A stretch of 64,000 bases of DNA. Origin: CAXXOK01 sp963666755. Lineage in GTDB: Bacteria; Bacillota; Clostridia; Christensenellales; Aristaeellaceae. A program made the position numbers and the translations under genes. Under the pieces are notes generated by a model, which saw only the letters and a list, made by a program, of their open reading frames with translations, had not been told where the DNA came from and ran no database searches. This document shows, in pieces, positions 8,999 through 16,654 of the stretch. Within the stretch, counting starts at the first letter, position 1. Each line of letters opens with the position of its first letter. Location of the stretch: contig CAXXGW010000009.1 in NCBI GenBank assembly GCA_963666755.2, forward strand, positions 1,240,001 to 1,304,000, written 5' to 3'.

Positions 8999-9223
8999 GC
9001 AGGGGAGCCCTGCCAACGGCGGGGCTCCCCTAGCCTGCTGAAAAAAGCCCATCTGCTTTGTCGCCGGCACCGGATAAGGGCGGTCACGTACGTCCGTGTA
9101 CGCTCCCGCCCTTATCCGATTAGGCTTCGCGCATCTGAACCTTTTTGAGCAGGCTGCATCCTGGCATCTTTAAGGGGTTTGTCAACGGTCAAAGGGAGCT
9201 CCGCCGTTGGCGGGGCTCCCCTT
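8999..9223. repeat. large imperfect palindromic element with hairpins at both ends
   Basis: The whole stretch is an imperfect inverted repeat. The outer units are two GC-rich hairpins, 9001-9031 (14-bp stem, AAC loop) and 9192-9223 (same stem, GTT loop), which are inverted copies of each other. Next come AGCCTGCTGAAAAA at 9032-9045 and its near-complement at 9142-9155. In the centre is a 13-bp stem, CGGATAAGGGCGG (9071-9083), with its complement ending at 9118. It separates the convergent symporter and kinase genes. The right hairpin could terminate the kinase transcript. The symmetry resembles a MITE-like or REP-type repeat. Confidence 0.6.
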
Positions 9224-9246
9224 GCGCATTTCTGGCAAACCTTGCT

Positions 9247-10095
9247 CTAGAAACGGGGTTGCAGGGCGGCGATCAGCTGTGGGAGCACACGCTCGAACTG
9301 CACGCCGTAACGGAGTGGTTCGCCGCCTTCCAGCGTCAGGCGGATGCTTTCGTGCGTGCAATCCAGCGCCAGCTCAGCCGCGGCAGTCAGCGTCAGCCCG
9401 GCCAAAAGGGCGGAAAGCAGGAAGCTGGCGAACACATCGCCCGTGCCGTGAAAAACACCCGGATACCGAGAGCGGAAGAAAAGCGAGAACGTGTCGGTTG
9501 GCCGATGGTACACCGCCACGCCGGACTGATCCTCCCGCAGGGATACGTCGGTAATGACGACGCTTTCCGGGCCCATCGCGGCCAGCCCGCGCGCCAGCGC
9601 GAGGATGTCGGCTTCGGTATCGCCGCTTTCCCGGAAAGGCACGCCCAGCAGGAAACAGGCCTCCGTCCGGTTGGGGACGATCGTCCGTGCCCGGGCGCAA
9701 AGGGTACGCATTTTTTCAGGCATGGAGGCATCCATCAGGGAATACAGCCTGCCGTGATCGGCAAACGCTGGGTCTACAAACAGGTGCGTATCCGCATCAC
9801 AAAGACGGTCGGCGATGGCAAGCACATCCGCTACCTGCGCGGGGCTTGCCAGATACCCGGTATACAGCGCGTCAAAATGCAGGTCGAGCGTGGCCAGATG
9901 GTCGGCAATGGGTAAAAGCTGGTTGCTCAAATCCAGATGGGTGTAGCCAGTAAATTCTCCTGTATGGGTGCTGAGCAGCGCCGTCGGGATCACCCCGGTG
10001 TTCACCCCTGCTGCGGAAAGGATCGGGAGCGCCACCGTGAGCGAACAGCGCCCCACACAAGAAATATCGTGAATAGCCAAAGCGCGTTTTTGCAT
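9247..10095 (-). CDS. pdxY: pyridoxamine/pyridoxal kinase (PfkB-like ribokinase superfamily)
   Basis: This 282-aa kinase is predicted to phosphorylate pyridoxal or pyridoxamine in vitamin B6 salvage. The N-terminus has AIHDISCVGRCSLTVALPILSAAG, typical of PdxK/PdxY (compare the HDxxCxGRxSL pattern of Firmicutes pyridoxamine kinases). STHTGEFTG contacts the substrate. VDPAFADHGRLYS and IVPNRTEACFLLG are the middle blocks, and FHGTGDVFASFL carries the catalytic Asp and the anion hole. It is monocistronic on the minus strand, divergent from the ACT/PFL pair, with back-to-back promoters. The symbol pdxY is given by similarity; pdxK is an equally acceptable name. Confidence 0.88.
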   Translation of the reverse strand: MQKRALAIHDISCVGRCSLTVALPILSAAGVNTGVIPTALLSTHTGEFTGYTHLDLSNQLLPIADHLATLDLHFDALYTGYLASPAQVADVLAIADRLCDADTHLFVDPAFADHGRLYSLMDASMPEKMRTLCARARTIVPNRTEACFLLGVPFRESGDTEADILALARGLAAMGPESVVITDVSLREDQSGVAVYHRPTDTFSLFFRSRYPGVFHGTGDVFASFLLSALLAGLTLTAAAELALDCTHESIRLTLEGGEPLRYGVQFERVLPQLIAALQPRF

Positions 10096-10122
10096 GGACA
10101 GACCTCCGTTTCAAGCCCCCCC

Positions 10123-10150
10123 ATCATACACGAAAACCGAAAAAAAGCAA
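10123..10150 (-). promoter_or_regulatory. promoter of the pyridoxamine kinase gene
   Basis: Minus-strand TTGCTT (10150-10145), 16-base spacer, TATGAT (10128-10123), about 28 bases before the start codon. It is back to back with the plus-strand promoter at 10158. Confidence 0.55.
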
Positions 10151-10157
10151 GTGGGCA

Positions 10158-10186
10158 TTGACATCCACCTGTCCGTAGGGTATTGT
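10158..10186 (+). promoter_or_regulatory. promoter of the ACT-PFL operon
   Basis: TTGACA (10158-10163), 17-base spacer, TATTGT (10181-10186). The ATG at 10217 is preceded by GGGGGAGGG. Confidence 0.65.
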
Positions 10187-10216
10187 TACAAACAGCAAAA
10201 CGGGGGAGGGTACACC

Positions 10217-10489
10217 ATGCAGAAAGCGCTGGTTTCCGTAACGGGGCAGGATCGGGTGGGTATCATCGCCAAGGTGAGTACATCGCTTTGCGAGCAGAAT
10301 ATCAACATTTTGGAAATCTCCCAGACCATTCTGGACGGATGCTTTACCATGCTGATGGTGGTGGACATCGCGGACGCGCAGGAGAGCTTTGAACAGATCG
10401 CGCAACGCCTGAGCGAAGTAGGGGCGCAAATCGGTGTGACCGTAAATATCCAGCGCATGGAACTGTTTACCGCGATGCACCGAATCTGA
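10217..10489 (+). CDS. ACT domain protein (UPF0237 family)
   Basis: This 90-aa protein consists of one ACT domain, a small-molecule sensor fold that usually binds amino acids. It reads MQKALVSVTGQDRVGIIAKVS with the ligand-loop pattern G-x-D-R-x-G-I and then NINILEISQTILDG. The start at 10217 has a very strong GGGGGAGGG 7 bases upstream; the frame is open further up but crosses the promoter. It lies 13 bases before the PFL gene. The ACT-PFL pair is a conserved couple in many Firmicutes, so the ACT protein probably regulates or senses for the PFL protein. The biochemical role is not known. Confidence 0.9.
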   Translation: MQKALVSVTGQDRVGIIAKVSTSLCEQNINILEISQTILDGCFTMLMVVDIADAQESFEQIAQRLSEVGAQIGVTVNIQRMELFTAMHRI

Positions 10490-10502
10490 CGGGAGGGGTT
10501 TC

Positions 10503-11849
10503 ATGTTCGAGAGTAGCGAGATACTCCAAACCATCCACATGATTCAGGAGCAGCATTTCGACATCCGCACCATCACCATGGGCATCAGCCTGCTGGATTG
10601 CCGCGGCAATACCGACGCGGAAACCGCCGGTCGCGCCTATGATAAAATCTGTAAATTGGCAGGCAATCTGGTGCGTGTGGGCTGCGATCTGGAAAGCGAG
10701 CTGGGGGTGCCAATCGTCAACAAACGCCTGAGCGTGACGCCGGTCAGCATGATCAGCGGCAGCAACCCGGCCCTGATTGCCGAGGCGCTGGATGCGGCCG
10801 CCGGCGATGTGGGCGTGAATCTGATCGGCGGCTACGGTGCGCTGATGCACAAGGGCAGCACCCATGCCGAAGAGACGCTTCTGGACAGCATGCCGGAGGT
10901 GTTTGCCAAGACGCAGCGCCTGTGCGGCAGTGTGAACGTGGGCAGCACCCGCAGCGGCATCAACATGGATGCGGTGCGCCGGATGGGCACCATCATCAAA
11001 CAGACGGCGGAACGCACGGCCGATACCAACTGCTTCGGCTGCGCCAAGCTGGTGGTGTTCGTAAACGCTGTGGAGGATAACCCCTTTATGGCGGGCGCGT
11101 TCCACGGCGTGGGTGAGCCGGAGTGCGTGGTAAACGTTGGCGTAAGCGGCCCGGGCGTGGTGCAGCGTGCGCTGGAAGCGGTGCGGGGTGAGCCGTTTGA
11201 TGTGGTTGCGGAAACGATCAAGCGCACCGCCTTCAAGATTACGCGTGTGGGCGAACTGGTGGCGCAGGAAGCAGCGCGGCGGCTGGGCGTGCCCTTCGGC
11301 ATCGTTGACCTCTCCCTGGCGCCCACCCCGGCGCGCGGGGACAGCGTCGCCTATATTTTAAAGGAAATGGGTCTGGAAATGGCCGGCGCGCCGGGCACCA
11401 CCGCCGCCCTTGCGATGCTGAACGATATGGTCAAAAAAGGCGGCGTGATGGCGTCCAGCCATGTCGGCGGCCTCAGCGGCGCGTTTATCCCGGTCAGCGA
11501 GGATATCGGCATGATCGAATCCGCCGCCGCCGGGTGCCTGACGCTGGAAAAGCTGGAGGCCATGACCTGCGTCTGCTCCGTGGGGCTGGACATGATTGTG
11601 ATTCCCGGGGATACGAGCGCCAACACCATCGCCGGGATCATCGCGGACGAGGCCGCCATCGGCATGGTCAACAACAAGACCACCGCGGTGCGCATCATTC
11701 CCGCCGTGGGCAAAAAAGCAGGCGATACGGTTGATTTTGGCGGTCTGTTCGGCTTTGCACCCGTCATGCCCGTCAACGGCTATGCCAACGATGCCTTTAT
11801 CGGCCGGGGAGGCCGGATTCCCGCGCCGCTGCACAGCCTGCGCAACTAA
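10503..11849 (+). CDS. PFL family protein (UPF0210)
   Basis: This is a 448-aa protein of the conserved UPF0210/DUF711 family, whose fold is related to pyruvate formate-lyase-like proteins. No reaction has been established to my knowledge. Family blocks seen include ETIQMI-like LQTIHMIQEQHFDIRTITMG at the N-terminus, VNKRLSVTPVSMI, FLGGYxAL-like NLIGGYGALMHKG, the GSTRSGINMDAV stretch and, near the C-terminus, DMIVIPGDTSANTIAGII. The length matches the family. It is the second gene of the ACT-PFL operon and ends before a terminator shared with ispE. Confidence 0.92.
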   Translation: MFESSEILQTIHMIQEQHFDIRTITMGISLLDCRGNTDAETAGRAYDKICKLAGNLVRVGCDLESELGVPIVNKRLSVTPVSMISGSNPALIAEALDAAAGDVGVNLIGGYGALMHKGSTHAEETLLDSMPEVFAKTQRLCGSVNVGSTRSGINMDAVRRMGTIIKQTAERTADTNCFGCAKLVVFVNAVEDNPFMAGAFHGVGEPECVVNVGVSGPGVVQRALEAVRGEPFDVVAETIKRTAFKITRVGELVAQEAARRLGVPFGIVDLSLAPTPARGDSVAYILKEMGLEMAGAPGTTAALAMLNDMVKKGGVMASSHVGGLSGAFIPVSEDIGMIESAAAGCLTLEKLEAMTCVCSVGLDMIVIPGDTSANTIAGIIADEAAIGMVNNKTTAVRIIPAVGKKAGDTVDFGGLFGFAPVMPVNGYANDAFIGRGGRIPAPLHSLRN

Positions 11850-12025
11850 TGCGCGAAGGCTTGAGCTGCCTTGCACAACAGGCGGTATAGCGCAGTTGCG
11901 ACCCATGGAGATCGGGCTTGCCCAGCCTGTAAGGGTGGCTGGGTCTGAAAGAAAAGCGCGGTATACCGTATCTTTTGCAAGCCAGTGCAAGAAATGCGGG
12001 TTGCCGTATCGCAGTGCGAAGAATA

Positions 12026-12067
12026 ATGTGGGGCCGTACACAAGTTGTGTACGGCCCCACATTTTAG
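12026..12067. terminator. bidirectional terminator between the PFL gene and ispE
   Basis: A perfect 16-bp stem (12026-12041 with 12047-12062), AAGTT loop and TTTTA on the plus strand. It overlaps the last codon of ispE. The 175 bases before it (11850-12025) hold only a small CCCAGCC/GGCTGGG hairpin and no gene. Confidence 0.8.
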
Positions 12068-12933
12068 TCTGAAATTTCCGAGATGCCTTCCGTGGCGGTT
12101 TGCGTAAGCCAGCACTTATGCCAACGCTTATGGAGCGTTTGCCATGCGTGCAGCGCGGCGGAGGGCTGGGTAAACGCGCCGAACACCGCCGAACCGCTGC
12201 CCGTCATCTGTGCAAACGCAGCGCCGCAGGCTTCCAGCGCCGCCACCGCTTCGGCAATCTGTGGACGCTTGGCTTCGCCCGCTTGTTGCAGCAAATTGCC
12301 CGCCACACGCGCAAGGGTGTGCAGATCCCCCTGCAGCAGCGCCTGCTGCGCCGCGTCGGTATCTGGGTGCGCGACGTGCGTCAGCCGGTCAAACGCGGTA
12401 AACACTTCTCGTGTGGAAAGCGCCTGGCAGGGTTGCACCAACACCAGCGGAATGGTTGCCGGTGGCGGCAGCAGCACAATCGCTTCGCCAATCCCGCCGA
12501 CGCGCGCAAAGCCGCCCTTGAGCAGAAACGGCACATCCGCGCCGACGCGCAGGGCGATAGCCTGCAGCGCCGTTTCGTCCAGCCCCAGCTGCCAAAGCCG
12601 GTTCAGACCCCAGAGTGCGGCGGCGGCGTCCGCACTGCCGCCGCCCATCCCCGCGCCGATGGGCGCATGCTTGGTCAGACGGAAGGAGGCTCCCAGCGTG
12701 CAGCCCGTTTCCTGCTGGAGCGCACGGGCAGCCTTCAACACCAGATTATCCGTGCCGGAAAGCTCAGCGCTGCCCGCCACCTGCAAGGTGAGCGTGTCGG
12801 AAGGTTCCAGCGACAGCTCGTCGGATAGCTCCACGGCGCTCATCAGCATATCCATTCGGTGGTAGCCGTCTTCCCGACGGCCCAGAATATCCAGCGTCCA
12901 GTTGATTTTCGCGCGCGCCTTCAGCGTCGGCAT
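12064..12933 (-). CDS. ispE: 4-diphosphocytidyl-2-C-methyl-D-erythritol kinase
   Basis: This enzyme phosphorylates CDP-methylerythritol in the MEP pathway for isoprenoid precursors. The protein is 289 aa, the usual size. It begins with KARAKINWTLDILGRREDGYH, the family N-terminus with the substrate-binding Lys and Asp. The GHMP-kinase ATP loop is PIGAGMGGGSADAAAAL (about 92-108), and GADVPFLLKGGFARVGGIGE follows. The C-terminal GHMP block is AQMTGSGSAVFGAF. The start at 12933 follows AAGGGG. It is monocistronic, divergent from the DUF1934 operon. Confidence 0.96.
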   Translation of the reverse strand: MPTLKARAKINWTLDILGRREDGYHRMDMLMSAVELSDELSLEPSDTLTLQVAGSAELSGTDNLVLKAARALQQETGCTLGASFRLTKHAPIGAGMGGGSADAAAALWGLNRLWQLGLDETALQAIALRVGADVPFLLKGGFARVGGIGEAIVLLPPPATIPLVLVQPCQALSTREVFTAFDRLTHVAHPDTDAAQQALLQGDLHTLARVAGNLLQQAGEAKRPQIAEAVAALEACGAAFAQMTGSGSAVFGAFTQPSAALHAWQTLHKRWHKCWLTQTATEGISEISD

Positions 12934-12966
12934 TGCACACAGCCCCTTCTTGTGCTATATTAGCCT

Positions 12967-12975
12967 ATTATAGCA
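12967..12975 (-). promoter_or_regulatory. extended -10 promoter of ispE
   Basis: Minus-strand TGC-TATAAT (12975-12967), with no good -35 hexamer. It is 34 bases before the ispE start codon. Confidence 0.5.
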
Positions 12976-13009
12976 GGGTTTTCACCCTGGGGAAATAGGG
13001 AGGGCGGCT

Positions 13010-13456
13010 ATGGCGGCGACAAAGGGCGTACCGATTCTGATATCGCTGGATGCGCAGGCCACAGCAGAGGGGCAGACGGAAGAACCCATGCGCCTGATCA
13101 CCACCGGGGAATTGTTTCAAAAGCCGGAAGAAACGGTCATACGCTATGAAGAAAGCCTGGATGAGAACGAACCGCCACAGAAAATCGAACTGACTATCCG
13201 CGATGGATCGGTCACCATGAGCCGTAACGGCGCTTATGATACCAAACTGGTTTTCGAAAAGGGCAAACGCTACGAAAGCCAATACCGCACGCCGTACGGC
13301 GTGATGGATATGGCGCTGTTCTGCACGCGCGCGAGCTTTGCGCAGGATCGGGAGGGCGGCGAGCTGACCTTGCAGTATCAGCTGGACCTGGCCGGGCAGT
13401 TCGCGGCAGTGCATGATATGCACCTGCATTTTATGCGAAAGAAGGACGCCGGATGA
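13010..13456 (+). CDS. DUF1934 (YwiB-like) beta-barrel protein
   Basis: This is a small cytoplasmic protein of 148 aa with no signal or membrane segment. It matches the DUF1934/YwiB family, which has a calycin-like beta-barrel fold and no known biochemical function. Supporting features are the pattern GELFQKPEETVIRYEES, LTIRDGSVTMSRNG near residues 60-75, the block YRTPYGVMDMALFCTRA and the C-terminal YQLDLAGQFAAVHDMHLHF. A GGAGGG lies 6 bases before the ATG. Its stop overlaps the next start by 4 bases (ATGA), so this is the first gene of a coupled three-gene unit. Confidence 0.8.
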   Translation: MAATKGVPILISLDAQATAEGQTEEPMRLITTGELFQKPEETVIRYEESLDENEPPQKIELTIRDGSVTMSRNGAYDTKLVFEKGKRYESQYRTPYGVMDMALFCTRASFAQDREGGELTLQYQLDLAGQFAAVHDMHLHFMRKKDAG

Positions 13457-13974
13457 TCGAACCCCTCCGCCGGGAGCTTTCCGCTCTGTTGCCAGGCGCC
13501 TTTGTGCGCCGCGCCGCGGGGGAGGAAGCGCTGTTCGTGACCGACGCGCCGCGCAGGCTGGAACAGGCTGCGCGCCAAGCGGCATTGGAAACGACGGCAG
13601 CGGCGGGGTTTTGCATTGCTTATACGGACAACGGCCTTTGGTCGGTGGACCTGACGGACGCCCGCTGGCGCGCGCTTGTTCTGGAACCGCAATGGCCCAT
13701 GCGCTGTGCGTTTCCAACGGAGGTTCGGCTGCACGGCGTATACCAGCTGGCAAGGCTGTTGGCGGCGCACCCCGCGCCCTGGCCGCAACAGCCGCGGCAG
13801 CCGTTGCGCACCGTGCTCAAACGGCTGGACACACCGCAGGAACTGATGCGCGTTGCGCCGGAACTGACCGCGCAATGTGCGGAGCTGCTGCGCAAGGGCG
13901 AGCCGTTACCCTCGGCGGCGGCGGGGCCGCTTTGGCGGTGGCTGAACAATCAAATGGGGGTGGAACTGTCATGA
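13453..13974 (+). CDS. hypothetical protein in the DUF1934-MBL operon
   Basis: I do not recognise this 173-aa protein. It is soluble, rich in Ala, Arg, Leu and Pro, and has no signal peptide, membrane helix or cysteine motif. It is joined by ATGA overlaps to the DUF1934 gene before it and the metallo-beta-lactamase-fold gene after it, so it is almost certainly expressed with both. In other Firmicutes the DUF1934 gene is often followed by argS, whose N-terminus is different; I see no aminoacyl-tRNA synthetase motif here. A stray longer frame from 13413 overlaps it, but only the part from 13971 of that frame is real. Confidence 0.75.
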   Translation: MIEPLRRELSALLPGAFVRRAAGEEALFVTDAPRRLEQAARQAALETTAAAGFCIAYTDNGLWSVDLTDARWRALVLEPQWPMRCAFPTEVRLHGVYQLARLLAAHPAPWPQQPRQPLRTVLKRLDTPQELMRVAPELTAQCAELLRKGEPLPSAAAGPLWRWLNNQMGVELS

Positions 13975-14615
13975 TCCTGCGATACTACGGGCATTCGCAG
14001 TTTGCGCTGGAATTGGAAAACGGCGCCGTTGTGGTCACCGACCCATACGGTTCGTTTTACGCGTATCCGGAACGGAAGCTGAGCGCGCAGGTGGTTACCG
14101 TAAGCCACCACCATCACGACCACGACGCGGTGGACTGGATTACCGGCAACCCGACAGTAATAGACAGGCCGGGCAGGCACGTCCCTTTGCCCGGGCTTAC
14201 CATGACGGGCATCGCCACATGGCATGACGCGCAGAGCGGCGCAAAGCGGGGCGGGAATGTGGTGTTCCGCATCGAAGCGGAGAATCAGTCCATCGTGCAT
14301 CTGGGGGATTTGGGGCATACCCTTACCGAACGGCAATGCCGGGAAATCGGCACGCCGGATGTGCTGCTGACGCCTGTGGGCGGCAACTACACCACCGACG
14401 CGGAAACGGCGCTGGAAAACGTACGCTTGTTAAACCCGCGCATCACCATTCCGATGCACTACCAGACCCAGTACAGCACAGAGATGCCCATTCAGCCGGT
14501 AGAGCCGTTCCTTGCATTGCTGCATAGCGATCCACAGCCGATGCGGCTCTGCCGCCTCACCCGTGGGGATCTGAGCGAGCAGCCGACTGTGATTCGTATG
14601 GACATTACCGTCTGA
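13971..14615 (+). CDS. metallo-beta-lactamase-fold hydrolase (UlaG-like)
   Basis: This is a 214-aa predicted metal-dependent hydrolase of the beta-lactamase_B_2 / UlaG-like branch. It starts MILRYYGHSQFALE, the typical first strand with a GHS motif. The metal site is SHHHHDHD (His 46 onward, HxHxDH pattern). Further ligands are in IATWHDAQSG, HLGDLGHTLTE and the late IPMHYQTQ. The start is the ATG that overlaps the previous stop by 4 bases. The substrate is unknown; relatives act on phosphodiesters, lactones or thioesters. It is the last gene of the DUF1934 unit, ending 25 bases before the pyrG promoter. Confidence 0.85.
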   Translation: MILRYYGHSQFALELENGAVVVTDPYGSFYAYPERKLSAQVVTVSHHHHDHDAVDWITGNPTVIDRPGRHVPLPGLTMTGIATWHDAQSGAKRGGNVVFRIEAENQSIVHLGDLGHTLTERQCREIGTPDVLLTPVGGNYTTDAETALENVRLLNPRITIPMHYQTQYSTEMPIQPVEPFLALLHSDPQPMRLCRLTRGDLSEQPTVIRMDITV

Positions 14616-14640
14616 CCTGCCGCACGCACCCGCGGATAAC

Positions 14641-14669
14641 TTGACAGCGGAGGGCGGCCCGCTTACAAT
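14641..14669 (+). promoter_or_regulatory. promoter of pyrG
   Basis: TTGACA (14641-14646), 17-base spacer, TACAAT (14664-14669). The leader is only about 27 bases, too short for the CTP-responsive attenuator known upstream of Bacillus pyrG. Confidence 0.7.
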
Positions 14670-14702
14670 CAAAACAGGATTAACGGCAAAGGAGCGTCGC
14701 AT

Positions 14703-16304
14703 ATGAAGTATGTGTTCCTGACGGGCGGCGTGGTATCGTCGCTGGGCAAAGGCATCACGGCCGCCTCGCTGGGGAAACTCCTCAAGGCGCGCGGCTATCG
14801 CGTCAGCCTGCAAAAACTGGACCTGTACTATAATGTGGAGCCGGGCTTTCTGAGCCCGCTGGAGCACGGCGAGGCGTTCATCACCGACGATGGCGTCGCC
14901 TCCGATCTGGATTTGGGCCATTTTGAGCGCTTTGTGGATACAACCCTGCCGGGCGACGCCAGCTCGACCACCGGTAAAATCCATCGGCGACTGATTGAAC
15001 GGGAGCTGCGCGGCGAGTATCGCGGTTCCACCATTCAGGCAATCCCGCATGTGGCCAACGAAATCAAACGATGTATCCGCGAGGCGGCCGAAAACGCGGG
15101 TTCGGAAATCCAACTGGTGGAAATCGGCGGCACGGTGGGCGATATGGAGGCCTCCGTCTATCTGGAGGCGATCCGCCAAATGCGGTGGGAGTGCCCGAAC
15201 CCCAACGATTGCTGCTATGTGCATGTTACGCTGATGCCCTATATCGTTACCGCGGGCGAGCTGAAAACCAAGCCTACGCAAAACAGCGTTAAGGTGCTGC
15301 GTTCCACCGGTATCCAGCCGGATGTGATCGTCTGCCGCACCGAGGTGCCCATGACCACCGAAAGCAAGGATAAAATTGCGCTGTTCTGCAACGTCAAGGC
15401 AAGCAACGTGATCCAGAATCTTGATGTGGAGTGCCTTTACGAAGTGCCGCTGATGCTCGAAAAAGAAGGCCTTGCCCGTGCGGTACTGGCGGAACTGGGG
15501 CTGGAAAACCGCCCCGCCGAGCTGGAAGACTGGAAAGAGCTTTGCAAACACAGCCGGGAACTGGATCGCACGGTGCGCGTCGCGCTCGTGGGCAAGTATA
15601 CCACGGTGCCGGACGCTTACCTTTCCGTGGCGGAGGCGCTGCGGCACGCGGGGCTGGCGGAAAACACGCGCATTGCGCTAACCCCCATCAACAGTGAGGA
15701 TATCGTGCCCGAAACCGCCGATACGCTGCTGGCGCCCTATCAGGCGATTGTGGTGCCGGGCGGCTACGGCGATCGCGGCACCGACGGCATGGTGGTGGCG
15801 GCGCGTTACGCTCGGGAACACCGCTTGCCTTTCCTGGCTATTGGCTTTGGCATGCAGCTGGCCGTGGTGGAAGCCGTGCGGGATCTGCTGGGCATCGCGG
15901 ATGCGAACACCACCGAGGTGGATCCGCAAACCACGCACCCCGTTGCGCATATTCCGGAAGACCGGATCTGCCAGAACGACAGTCGCGGCGCTACGCGCAT
16001 GGGCGGCAGCGACGTTTTGCTGCAGCCGGGCCTCCTGCGCAGCCTCTATGGGGCGGACGCGGTGCGCGAGCGCCATAGTAACCGCTACGAAATCGATCCG
16101 CAATACATCGAGCCTCTGGCGGAAAAAGGCTTCAAGCTGGTGGGCAGCAGCGCGGAAACTGGCTACCCCGAAGCGTTTGAGCTTGAAGGACATCCGTTCT
16201 TCGTGGCGGTAGTTTACCACCCCGAGTATCAGTCCCGCCCCAACAGGCCCCACCCGATCTACCGCGCGTTCGTGCGCGCGGCGCTGGCCGGAAACGAGGC
16301 TTAA
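14703..16304 (+). CDS. pyrG: CTP synthase with degenerate glutaminase site
   Basis: This is a 533-aa CTP synthase (UTP to CTP). The N-terminal synthetase half is intact: P-loop GGVVSSLGKGITAASLGKLL, DLDLGHFERF with the Mg-binding Asp, VEIGGTVGDME and GELKTKPTQNSVK. The C-terminal half is a class I glutamine amidotransferase, with the oxyanion loop PGGYGDRG and the end motif YHPEYQSRP keeping the His and Glu. The nucleophile elbow, normally GICLGMQ, reads AIGFGMQ: codon 381 at 15843-15845 is GGC, so the catalytic Cys is Gly. The Arg of the usual RHRYE block is also changed (RHSNRYE). It therefore probably uses free ammonia, or acts as a non-glutaminase paralogue. The start follows AAAGGAG. Confidence 0.93.
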   Translation: MKYVFLTGGVVSSLGKGITAASLGKLLKARGYRVSLQKLDLYYNVEPGFLSPLEHGEAFITDDGVASDLDLGHFERFVDTTLPGDASSTTGKIHRRLIERELRGEYRGSTIQAIPHVANEIKRCIREAAENAGSEIQLVEIGGTVGDMEASVYLEAIRQMRWECPNPNDCCYVHVTLMPYIVTAGELKTKPTQNSVKVLRSTGIQPDVIVCRTEVPMTTESKDKIALFCNVKASNVIQNLDVECLYEVPLMLEKEGLARAVLAELGLENRPAELEDWKELCKHSRELDRTVRVALVGKYTTVPDAYLSVAEALRHAGLAENTRIALTPINSEDIVPETADTLLAPYQAIVVPGGYGDRGTDGMVVAARYAREHRLPFLAIGFGMQLAVVEAVRDLLGIADANTTEVDPQTTHPVAHIPEDRICQNDSRGATRMGGSDVLLQPGLLRSLYGADAVRERHSNRYEIDPQYIEPLAEKGFKLVGSSAETGYPEAFELEGHPFFVAVVYHPEYQSRPNRPHPIYRAFVRAALAGNEA

Positions 16305-16396
16305 CCCCGGCCACAGGGCGGGAATATGCCGCGCGATAGGAACAAGGAACAGGGAATCTCCTTTGCAATCGTAACCATGAACAGAAACCCCCCTTC

Positions 16397-16433
16397 GGGA
16401 ACCGGCACGGAAACGGCGCCGGTTCCCGTTTTG
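16397..16433 (+). terminator. terminator after pyrG
   Basis: A 10-bp stem GGGAACCGGC / GCCGGTTCCC followed by GTTTTG, 93 bases past the pyrG stop codon. The rest of 16305-16576 shows no gene. Confidence 0.7.
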
Positions 16434-16576
16434 CATTTGAAGTAAGAATGGGGGCAGAGCCGGTGCAAAAGGCGTTCGCGGCGCAGCGTTTAACAAATTC
16501 CTAGCCAATGCGCCCCCGAGCGCCTGCGTAAAACAGGTTTTACATGTTGGGGCGGCAGTACAGCCGTGCGCCAGAC

Positions 16577-16604
16577 TTGCAAGCCATTGCGTTTGTGTTA
16601 TAAT
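16577..16604 (+). promoter_or_regulatory. promoter of the CotH gene
   Basis: TTGCAA (16577-16582), 16-base spacer, extended -10 TGT-TATAAT (TATAAT at 16599-16604). The ATG at 16655 follows AAAGGGAGGGG. Confidence 0.65.
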
Positions 16605-16654
16605 CAGTTGGGATTTTGCAACAATTTGCGCCTCAAAGGGAGGGGAACGCTCGA

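Noticed and set aside
13413..13970. Upstream extension of the MBL-fold gene
   Set aside because: The extra 186 residues overlap the coupled 13453 gene and have an Arg/Ala-rich, non-globular composition; homology begins at the ATG at 13971.
15843..15845. The PyrG Cys-to-Gly change as a sequencing error
   Set aside because: A single base would suffice, but neighbouring glutaminase residues have changed too, so a real divergence is more likely. Kept as a finding with this caveat.
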